This document shows, piece by piece, positions 46,321 to 55,665 of a stretch of DNA of 64,000 bases (its first letter is position 1; each line of letters opens with the position of its first letter). Position numbers and translations under genes: made by a program. A model generated the notes under the pieces. The model saw only the letters and a program-made list of their open reading frames with translations. It was not told the origin of the DNA and did no database searches. The stretch lies in contig NC_071393.1 of the NCBI RefSeq assembly GCF_022682495.2, positions 98,507,010 to 98,571,009 of the forward strand, in the 5' to 3' direction. The stretch is from Desmodus rotundus. Its lineage: Eukaryota; Chordata; Mammalia; Chiroptera; Phyllostomidae.

Positions 46321-47389
46321 TATGTGTATCCTATTTCATTATGCTCTATCCATACCATCCCTAGGAGGGCCCATAAAATCTACTTTTATCAATGCATTGG
46401 GTAAAGAGCCACAGATGTCATTGAAAAATTCTCTCTTGGCTGTTCTTAGTTGGCTGGAGATGATGATGGAGATGGCATAATGAAATTGGGGTCCATGATT
46501 CAGTGGGAATATTGAGATCCCGGTGAAGGCCAGGTTGGGGATTCTTAACTGTCAAAGACATGTTCAACACAATTACCATGATAACCCTCAGGAAGAAGGA
46601 ATGAAATCAGGGTGTTTGACTACAAGGATTTTTGGTGGTGGTCTATGGTCACTAAGTCTCTAGGCATGAATGAAACCAGCAGCCTACTTAAGTGCTACTT
46701 GACATACTAAGCAGAAAAATTGTAAGTCTGATGAGCAGAAACCTAACTGAAATCTCTGTAATAGAGATTCAAGACTAAATTCTTAACACCAAATTCCTAG
46801 ACTAAAACCAGTTTACAAACTAGAGTCCCTTATTTGAGAAAGAGAGGCCCGGTTCCACTGAGGAAGGATTTAACAGTACAGCCAGGTATAAACAGTGAGT
46901 CTCTTCTGAGATGATGCCAGGGGTACTTGTGACCTTTTACTGGGGTGATTGTGAACTGAGGAATGGGGAATTCTCACGTCTTCCAGAGATTAATAAATAT
47001 TAGCCCTGAGTATTAACCCGCTGCAATCTCAAAATACCAGCAAAATTCTAATGATCAGAGTTGAGACTTAAGTCAAGTGTAGTCTTGATTCAGGTCTGTT
47101 GCATAGTGGATACAGTGGGTCTGAAGAACTATGTGGTGTTATCTTTCCAGTCCCAAAATGTATGTGGGAATAGCTATATTGAGTTGCAGAATCCCTGCTT
47201 TAAGTTTACATAGAATAAGGACTATTATGATTGGAAGGGCCATGTGAAACATCTCCAGCTAATTTACCCTCCCCTGTGCCAAAGTAGAAATTCAAAATTA
47301 AAACTTTACCAGTGGGGGAATTTCAGAAACATGCCCATGGAATTAATTAATCTTGCTTCAAACCTATTACTTAGAAGTAGCTAATTTGA

Positions 47390-47540
47390 GCCCTGGCAAG
47401 GTAGCTCAGTTGGTTAGAGCATTATCCTGATAAACCAAGGTCGTGGGTTCGATGCCCAGTCAAGGCCCATATAAGAATCAACCAGTTGATTCTTATAAGT
47501 AAGTGGAACAACAAGCCCATGTGTCTGCTTCTCTTCTTTT
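47390..47540 (+). mobile_element. VES SINE, short older copy
   Basis: Head GCCCTGGCAAGGTAGCTCAG with A-box TAGCTCAGTTGG and B-box GGTTCGATGCC. The body downstream is short and contains a 28-bp palindrome (47470-47497). Not a functional tRNA: the anticodon stem does not pair. Confidence 0.8.
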
Positions 47541-47550
47541 AGAATGGATA

Positions 47551-48060
47551 TGAGGGGGGACCTCCTCCAAAAAATGGCATTTATTTATTAAAAATTGTAT
47601 ATTTATTCTTACATGTTTAAACTTCAGCCACCTTTGAAGCACTCTGCATTTGATGCAATATACCTATCAAGACTTTTTTCCAGTGCTCAAAAATAGTTTT
47701 GAACTCATCGATTTTGATGCCTTTTAATGCTTCTGCTTTTTTTTTTTTTTTTGGTTCACCTCTTCCACATCAGCAAAACATTTCCCTTTGAGGACTTTTT
47801 TCATCCTGGGAAACAGAAAAAAAAAAAAAAAGTTGCTCCAGGCAAAATCGGATGAATAGGGAGAGTGGGGCACTGGAGTCATGCTGTTTTTGATCAAAAA
47901 CTGCTGAACATTCAGCTTGGTATGGGCAGGTGTGCTGAGTGCACCCGTAAATCACCCATCATGAAATGGACAAACACATTTAAAGAGTCTTCAAAAAAAA
48001 TTCACTGAAGCCCAACACAACCTCTCACAACAACACCAGCTAGTGCAGTGTCCTAGAACA
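47551..48060 (-). mobile_element. mariner-family DNA transposon remnant (transposase C-terminus)
   Basis: On the minus strand, frames broken by frameshifts read the C-terminal part of a mariner transposase, including the ...PYSSDFAWSNFF / FPRMKKVLKGKCFADVEEV region and an EFKTIFEHWKK segment, followed by a stop and about 80 bp to a TIR-like end (GAGGGGGGACCTCCTCC at 47552) next to a TA dinucleotide (47549-47550). The other end and the N-terminal part are not recognised. Inactive. Confidence 0.72.
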
Positions 48061-48724
48061 CTCACCTAGTGGGGGAAGCGTGTACCACAAGGGGCCCACC
48101 CTCCAGCAGATAATTCTGGGACAGATACATATATAAATATATATCTTCCCTTCTATATAACTGAATGAGGGTGTGAATACCCAAGCAGCCATCTTAGATT
48201 ATACAACAGAAATTCCAAGTTAAGGATGAAAGAAAGTATAAACAGCTTGGGTTCCTTGGTGTTTTGAAGCCACCATATTAGCCCTGTATGGCTTATGCTC
48301 ATATTATTTCATAAGAGAGAATTATGTTTTAAGCCACTAATTCTTTTTACAGCAGCCAAATCTAAACCCTAAATAATTTAGTCCATGATGATGTTGAGCT
48401 AATGAATTAGCTACCATAGAACCAACCTATCCTCAAAAAAATACATATATGTAACAGTAAATATCCTTTTTGTTTAAGCCATTTTCAGTTATATATAGCC
48501 AAAAGCATTCTGATAGAAATTTTTTTTTCAAGACTGAGCAACTTTTGATTGAGAGATCCCTTTTCTTATGATGTGGAGAACTGAGCATGGTGAATAAACC
48601 AATGGAAGAAAAAATAATTGAGGATACAGGAAGGGGAGGGAATAATTTATAAGGTAACATTCCAGAGGAGCCGGGAAGACAGAGGATATAGAGTACTAAA
48701 GTACAAATGGAGGAATAGCTTTTA

Positions 48725-49260
48725 TTTTTCCTTTTTTAAATTTAAAGTAAACTTGACCTTGGCTTTTTAAAAACAGACTAATTGAGATACAATTCACTCA
48801 CCATATAATTTGTTGAATTAAAGAGTATAATTTAGTACTTTTAGTATAGTCACAGAGTTGTGTAGAATTGATTTCACAATTTTAAAACATCCTTCTCTAG
48901 TTTCTGACTTAGCAATTTCCTGTGTTTTTGCACAGATGAACAGATACACTTATTTTTCATATCCTTTCCTACAGCAAGGAAAAGTATTTGCTCCTTTGGG
49001 TTTTTTTCCACTTTGCAGTGTATTTTATATCAATCCATAAAGTTTTTCTGTATTCTTTTTTACAGATATCTAGTACTCCACAGTAGAGATGTATTATAGT
49101 GTACCACTTTCCTATATATGGACATATAGGTTGTTGACAGTATTTTGCAATTACAAAAAAATGCTGCAGTTAACCGTTATAGAACAATTGTTTGGGGGAA
49201 TCTACTGTACTCTTTTAATGGTATTCACCAGAAAGAGATTATCAGTCTGAAATGTGACCT
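48725..49260 (-). mobile_element. Old L1 3' fragment, reverse orientation
   Basis: TAATTGAGATACAATTCACT and ACCATATAATTTGTTGAATTAAAG are the antisense of an old L1 3' UTR, followed toward 49200 by ORF2-like antisense phrases (ACATATAGGTTGTTGACAG). Confidence 0.7.
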
Positions 49261-49987
49261 AGAAATTTAAGCAAAGAAATAGAAGAACAGAACCCACTTC
49301 TTTTTGTACTATGAATTTGGTTTGTAGGTTCAGTGTTGAGATAATTTCTATCTTCCTATGTTATTTCATTAGTTGGTAATGCAATTCTAATGAATACATT
49401 TCCCTTTAAAACTATAATGTAAGCTTGGTTTATAGAGTTCACAGTTCTGCGGGCAGTAGAACCATTAACTGAAATATAGAATGCATAAAATTTGGCAGTA
49501 ATAAGTAAGACAGTTTGGTTTTTGACATGTTGATTTTGCAGTGTCAGTAGAAAAAACAGGTAATGATGACTGCAGGCAGCTATAAATTCAGCTCTGTTAC
49601 GACCATTCTCTCTCAAGAGAGTTTAACACTAGAAGTATAGGTTTGGGAATCATCAGATCCTGTATGAAGACACCACAGTAAATGATATTGAGAGAACATA
49701 GAGTGAGGAGTTGGTGATGACTAGGAATAAGCAGAAAGTAAGGACCTGGTGATTAAGAGGCTAGCAGCAGTCAGTCTCCTAGGCAGAACGGATCTGTGGA
49801 ATGTGGGCAACAACCAAATGCAGGAGAAAACTGTAAGAAGGTGAGGAATGGGATGACGGTATCTTGAGGGTCGAGCAGCACAAAGGGACAGTGTTTCTAG
49901 GATACTAAAAACTAAATTGTAGGCAGAGAGGAAAGAAATCAGTGAAAAGGGAGAAATTGAAAATACTTTTTTTAAGAGTATTTATCA

Positions 49988-50197
49988 GCCCTGGCTGGTG
50001 TGGCTCAGTGGATTGAGTGCCGGCCTGCGAACCAAAGGGTTGTTGGTTGGATTCCCAGTCAGGGCACATGCCTGGGTTGCAGGCCAGGCCCCCAGATGGG
50101 GGTGCACGAGAGGCAACCACACATTGATGTTTCTTTCCCTCTCTTTCTCCCTCCCTTCCCCTCTGTCTAAAAATAAAAAGTCTTTTTTTTTTAAAAA
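49988..50197 (+). mobile_element. VES SINE with 14-bp duplication
   Basis: Young-subtype VES flanked by a perfect 14-bp repeat AAGAGTATTTATCA at 49974-49987 and 50198-50211. Confidence 0.95.
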
Positions 50198-50971
50198 AAG
50201 AGTATTTATCACCTTTTGCTTTCCCTTTAAAATTGTCTGCAACCTTTTGTGGCTGCCAAGGCTTACCCAGACTATGTAGTATGAATTTACTTCAAATATT
50301 TGCCAATATAAATCTAGACTTTATTTCTACAAATGTACAAATGTAGTGGGAAATTTCATCCACTAGACATGTAGTTACAGATTATGATGAATCTTCAGTT
50401 TTCATTTATCTTGATCTTCTTGATCTAATTTTGCTAGCCTAATTTTAAAAGACGGGCCTGTTTAGTAGACAGGTACAAAATGCACAATACTTATACTCTG
50501 GTGGCTCTTCAGATAGTATAAATCTTTCACCTTTTACAAAATGCACAATACTCTCTTTACTACATGATGTTGCTTTTAAAATGGAGGGAAATGGTGCCCA
50601 GTAAATAAATGCAGATTAATTTAACTTTTTTAGCTATATAAATATTGCCAGCATGTTTGTACTAATATGTAACTGTTGTAGGAAAACAGGTATTTGAACA
50701 ACCAGTATAATGCAGTATATGGTTTGTGTATTTCTGTGACTAGATAATGCTGTTAAATTCTTTGAGCGTGTGTGAGAGACAGTGTTGTTTATTTGTGTAT
50801 GTGTTTCCCGTTGAAAACATTGCAGTACATGTCTATCACTGTCTTCACGCTCTGGGGGTGGGCTGAAGTAGGGAGGGTGTGACGCTGGTATTTGTGTGAA
50901 CTCCAGCTTTTGATGCTGAGCTTGGTTCATCCGTTTTCTCCTCCCTTCTCCTCCCCACTCCTTCCCTCCAG

Positions 50972-51108
50972 CGCCACAGCAACATCCTCAGAGTCTGAGC
51001 GAACTGCGCCCAGCGCGGGCACAGTGTCTCCCACTGCCAGGAACCTGCGGCCCGGGAGAAGAGCGAGCGTGGTGACAGCGCCTCACTGCCAAGAGTCCCT
51101 GGACCACC
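50972..51108 (+). other. ATL1: ATL1 5' untranslated sequence adjoining the start codon
   Basis: GC-rich leader just before the ATG. A long pyrimidine tract ending CCCTCCAG at 50971 looks like a splice acceptor, so the ATG exon may be exon 2 of a transcript beginning upstream, possibly at the CpG island. Alternatively transcription may start locally, since this stretch is moderately CpG-rich. No ATG occurs between the acceptor and the start codon. Confidence 0.55.
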
Positions 51109-51142
51109 ATGGCCAAGAACCGCAGGGACAGAAACAGTTGGG
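51109..51142 (+). CDS. ATL1: ATL1 first coding exon (residues 1-11 plus one base)
   Basis: ATL1 (atlastin-1, SPG3A) is a dynamin-like GTPase anchored in the ER membrane that drives homotypic fusion of ER tubules; mutations in the human gene cause spastic paraplegia 3A. The exon reads MAKNRRDRNSW and ends one base into a Gly codon, followed by the consensus donor G|GTGAGTAA. The start context ACCACCATGG is an ideal Kozak match. GTPase and membrane segments lie in later exons beyond the window. I searched 51143-64000 for the next family segment (GFSEKTYEWSSEEEE) and did not find it. The call rests on a short peptide, but its exactness, the donor, and the position head to head with MAP4K5 make it secure. 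Confidence 0.93.
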
Positions 51143-52845
51143 GTGAGTAATATATGGGGTGACTTCTGCAGCCTGAACGGTACTGGCCCTCTACTTTCTG
51201 CTTCTGGAGATGAGGAGGGCCAAGGACTGCTGGGAGCCAGCCTCCAGGGCTGAGAGATGGCCAGGGCCGAGCTGCTCCCTGTCGGGCCGGAGGAACCATG
51301 GCAGAGCGGTACCCACATAACCGAATGGTGCTGTGGGCGAGGGCTGCAGCTTCATGCAGGCTTCTCCCTGCTTCTCCCCGACTCCCTTAGTCCACCTCTT
51401 CCTAGCATTTGGACAGCACCCACCGCGAACCTCCAGGGACTGGCCGGTCCGCTTTAGCTCTAGGTTGGCAGGAAGGCGATGAGGGAGGGCACGGGCCTGT
51501 TGTTACTCGGTAGAGAGGGGCAGGGCATTGGGGATCTACAATCCCCTGCTTCCTGGGAAGCTGCGAGCTCTTGTGCCCCGCCGGGTGCACTCCGGTGGTA
51601 GGTGGTGCTGGAACAATGAAGCGGAGTGAGCCGGGCCCAGTGAGAGCGTTGCAGACCAGAGCAACCCAGGAGAAGGGACGCCTGCTTGGGAGTGCTCCAG
51701 TGCTGCAGTACTCATTTTAATTTAGGGGTTGCTTGGAGAATTGGGGCGAAGGGAAGAAAAGTTGTGATTTCCAGCCTTCTGCCCCACCCCAACCTGGTAC
51801 CCCATTCAGGGTGGCATTGTTCTTTGATTTTACCTTTTGGAGATATTGGGCTCATGATTCAGCACCAGGCCGAGGGGAGGGGGAAGGAGAGGCTAGGCCC
51901 AGTGGGTTCACGCTGTGAGTGGGTGGGCGGTGCTCACGCAGGCGGAGAAGAGCGAGCGCAATGATGCAGGAGAAATCGCGGCCCCGCCCACTCTGCTGCT
52001 CCAGACTTGGTTTAGGATGCTTAGTGTGGGCCGGTTGGGCGTCTTTTTCTGCCTTGGACTCCCGATTTTTTAGTCACAGTACTAAACTTGCTACCACATA
52101 AAAAACTGAAGTCTTAAATTAGGGCATTTTATTATCTGAACCAGAGCAGATCTCCGGCCACTGTGGCTTGATGGGTATAGAAATATGTTGTTTATGAGCT
52201 TTGAATTATTATTTGGAAAGTTTGCCCCCACTAGGTGATCAGAGCTCCTTGATTCTCTTCCATGTCTCAATGAGATCTATAACTGTCAATAAAACTAAGA
52301 GGTATAAATTTTAAATTTAATTGATTATTTTGGTGTACTTTTATCAAAAGTCCATATTTCTCCTTTCTCAGATTGGTCACGGGACAAAGGTAACTCCCAG
52401 GAGAAAAGGTTTACATTTGAGATATTACCCAAGGTTTGTGGTAGATATGGGATGTAGTAGGGAGGTCTGTCTTTAGTTATCCAAATTTAGAAGAAAGTGG
52501 TTCCATTTTACTGAAATCACCAACCCCCATTTTAGTAGGTGTGACTATTGCAATAACACTGTTTTCTTTGCTTCTTCTGAAATATGGGTAAGATTTTCAG
52601 GGTGTCCCCTTTCCATACCTCCTCTTGGCTTCTAGAATAAGAATTTCTTGAACACTCACAGTTAAGGTGTGTATGTTCAAGTCAGTTTTGGTCTTGAACT
52701 TCATCTACTGTTGACTCCACTCTGGAGACAGGCATGTGAAAATTTATGCTGAGGGTTAAAATTTTTCTCCTTGAGGAAGCTTTGGATCATCATTCTTCAG
52801 GATTTCCTTTAGTTACAGATTTTTGTTTAGTGGAACCACATTCTC

Positions 52846-53035
52846 TCTTGGGAATGTGGTTCTCAAATGGGATTTGCATAAAAATCACATTGGGAACTTA
52901 TTAGAAATGCAGGTTTCATGTCTTCCAGCCAAAACTTTTGAATCAATAGGTTTGAAATGGGGTCTAGGACTTTTAATTAGCATCTTAGGTGATTGAGAAG
53001 CAGGTGGTCTTTGGATGTTACCTTCAGAAACACTA
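52846..53035 (+). mobile_element. MER5-like hAT relic
   Basis: TGTGGTTCTCAAATGGG start and GGGAACTTATTAGAAATGCA are the MER5A-type signature; the rest is degenerate. Confidence 0.65.
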
Positions 53036-53339
53036 TCATTGATTATTTATATTTGATAGAAACATAACTCAGACAGTTTGCCAGAAGACACCAAGAGAGT
53101 TTCAACTCAAGTGATGAATTAGGAAAAGAAATACCAGAGTCACTATATGTTCACTGGAAATGTTCACAGAAAGTAAATAATGGAATTGTGGAGTCTTACC
53201 TTGATGCTCTGTGAAAATGCTTTACTATTTTTCTTTGGTGTAAAGTATATATGACATAAATGACTTAGAAAATGTAACATATGGAGTAGGAAATAGGGGT
53301 TTTTGCCAAAGTGTTAGCGATATCTATCTTGATTCCATT

Positions 53340-53720
53340 TTATTACCAGTACCTAGTATAATCCCTGACAAATAGTAGACATTTAATAATAGCGAATATC
53401 ATTGAGGTAGGTACTGTAATCCTTATTTTACATATTAAAAGTTAAATAATAGAGCCAAGACTCCAGTTCTGGCAGTTAGACTTCAGATTCTTTCATCTTT
53501 ACCACTATGCTATACTGCCTCTTTATCGAGTGGATAATATCTTCTCCCTTAAACAGAACTACAGTTTTCAAGGCACATCCACATGCATTACTGCATTTGA
53601 TCTTCAGCCTCTTAAGTTGGCAGGACACATTTCGTGTTGTGCAAATGAAAAAACTGAGTCTCCTATTGGTTAAATAACTTGGCAAAAGTAACATATTTGG
53701 CAAATTGGAGAAGTAACATT
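53340..53720. repeat. MIR relics (two adjacent)
   Basis: CCTGACAAATAGTAGACATT with AGAGCCAAGACTCCAGTTCT, then GCAAATGAAAAAACTGAGTC with TTAAATAACTTGGCAAAAGT, are MIR-type core phrases. Boundaries are approximate. Confidence 0.6.
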
Positions 53721-54295
53721 AGAATCTAGGGGAGTCTTCTAATTTATTTTCTGTAACATGATGCTGTGGAATGTTTTATAAGATAATGGGGCATAGTGTG
53801 AGGGGAATAGAGAGAACAAGCCCTTGTAGAAGGCAGAGGTCTCTGATGAGAAAAAACTCAGGTGATAGCTACAAAAGACTGACCTTATCATCTACTTAGA
53901 TGAATATTCCCTAGACAGGTTAGAAAGCCAACTGCTGAGGACAAAGGAGACTATCCAGAATTGTAATATATAGTGATTTCCAAGAAATGGCAAGAGAGAT
54001 ATTTGTAAAATCTATACAGGAAACCTAAGATTTAGATAAGGGCTCCCTATAGGACTACATAACAGGTATTACTATTATTTGAATGGTCAGAAACCTGGTA
54101 GGTTCTACAAGGACCACGGAAGCTTTCTAGAAAGCAGAAAAGCATCTCTGCTCACACCCAAAATTGGGGATGATATTTGAGGATCATACCCAGAAGTACA
54201 ATTGGGAAGCAGGTTTGTGAGTAGGACTGAGAATCTCATCACCTGTACTTAAATCTACACTGAACTAGAAGTTTGAATAAACTGAAGCTTTTAAA

Positions 54296-55058
54296 AATTA
54301 ATGCCTCATACCATCTCACACCAGTCAGAGTGGCCAGCATAAACAAATCCACAAACAAATGTTGGAGAGGATGCGGAGAAAAGGGAACCCTAGTGCACTG
54401 TTGGTGGGAATGCAGACTGGTGAGGCCACTGTGGAAACAGTATGGAATTTCCTCAGAAAACTAAAAATGGAACTGCCCTTTGACCCAGCAATTCCGCTGC
54501 TGGGATTATACCCTAAGAACCCTGAAACACCAATCCAAAAGAACCTGTGCACCCCAATGTTCATAGCAGCACAATTTACAATAGCCAAGTACTGGAAGCA
54601 ACCTAAGTGCCCATCAGCAAATGAGTGGATCCAAAAACTATGGTATATTTACACAATGGAATTCTACGCAGCAGAGAGAAAGAAGGAGCTTATACCCTTT
54701 GCAACAGCATGGATGAAACTGGAGAGCATTATGCTAAGTGAAATAAGCCAGGCGGTGAGGGACAAATACCATATGATCTCACCTTTAACTGGAACATAAT
54801 CAACAAAAGAAAAAAGCAAACAAAATACAATCAGAGACATTGAGGTTGGGAACAGTCTAGCAGTGGCCGGGGGGAGTGGGGTGGGGACAGTGGGAAGAGG
54901 GGATTGCAGGAACTATTATAAAGGACATATGGACAAAATCGGGGGGGGGGGATGGTGGGGGTGGGGGAGGGAGGTGGGTTCAGCTGGGGTGGGGGGGAGG
55001 GAAGGGGAGAAAAGGCATACAACTGTAATTGAATAACAATAAAAATTAAAAAAAAATA
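54296..55058 (+). mobile_element. 5'-truncated L1 3' end with open ORF2 C-terminus
   Basis: 54359-54799 is open for 146 codons and encodes the L1 ORF2 C-terminus (ELPFDPAIPLLGLYPKNPE, YIYTMEFYAAERKKELI, WMKLESIMLSEISQAV). The stop is followed by about 250 bp of strongly G-rich 3' UTR, then ACAACTGTAATTGAATAAC and poly-A. One of the least diverged L1 copies here. Confidence 0.93.
54865..55012 (+). other. G-rich tract in L1 3' UTR (potential G-quadruplex)
   Basis: Many runs of three or more G on the plus strand, including an 11-G run at about 54941-54951 and repeated GGTGGGGGTGGGGG-type units. This is the conserved polypurine feature of L1 3' UTRs. Confidence 0.8.
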
Positions 55059-55064
55059 ATTCCT

Positions 55065-55190
55065 CAAAGATAGGCATTATCCTTATTTTAATATATAGGG
55101 AATCCGAGACTCAGAGAGCATGAGTAACTTGCTGTAGGTTCTGTAGTTTTTATGTTATAGATCTAAGAAAGAAATTTAATGTTGTTTGCT
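55065..55190. repeat. MIR relic
   Basis: GGCATTATCCTTATTTTAAT followed by GAGACTCAGAGAGCATGAGT and AACTTGCTGTAGG match the MIR core. It directly abuts the L1 poly-A tail. Confidence 0.65.
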
Positions 55191-55547
55191 TCCCCAGTTC
55201 ATGTGATGAGGACAAGGAACTAAAACAGTATGCCAAAAGGTGCCACAGTAAGCCTATCTAGGCTTGAGCTGGTATAAGAAATCAAAGCTCTATAAATTTG
55301 ATCACCTTGGACTAGAAAAGAAGGCAAAGAGTGTGCTAGTGTGAAAAGTAAACGGAACAGATGAATATCAGGAGGCAGTAAGTAGCCCAGTAAGCAGTGC
55401 TTTAATTTGGGCTTAGAGCTTAAGTACTACTAGAAACAAAACAGAAGTTCATCCTCTTTTCGTTTATTTGTTCTAGTTAATTACAGTTGCTTAAAAACTT
55501 GGGATACCACATAGGAATTTGAGTTTTCCCCAGCATAACAAACTGTC

Positions 55548-55582
55548 AGTGCAATATTGCTTTAGAAAAGCAATATTGCACT
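55548..55582. repeat. Perfect 16-bp inverted repeat (hairpin)
   Basis: AGTGCAATATTGCTTT - AGA - AAAGCAATATTGCACT: 16 perfectly paired bases around a 3-nt loop, 83 bp left of half-L1 copy C. The inner GCAATATTGC is itself palindromic. Confidence 0.95.
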
Positions 55583-55665
55583 AAAATGTCAGCTTTTTCT
55601 GGCCTTAAAGAAAAACTATCTTAGCTTTACAGTAAGTATAGTAAATATCTATTTGTTGAAAATCA

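Larger units (their letters stand above)
42071..50971. other. Interval between the CpG island and the ATL1 start exon
   Basis: About 8.9 kb with no convincing gene exon. It contains a hAT MITE (42450), an unassigned degenerate frame (about 45470-46320), a VES SINE and mariner remnant (47390-48060), an antisense L1 fragment (48725) and a full VES SINE (49988). I see nothing in 42650-45450 or 46320-47390. Confidence 0.6.

Noticed and set aside
47390..47462. tRNA gene
   Set aside because: A- and B-box-like sequences are present, but the stems do not pair and the sequence continues as a VES SINE.
52370..52391. Mini-exon between TTTCTCAG and GTAACT
   Set aside because: Acceptor- and donor-like sites flank only about 20 bases; no family sequence fits and such pairs are common by chance.
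54359..54799. 146-codon ORF as a host gene
   Set aside because: It is the C-terminus of L1 ORF2.
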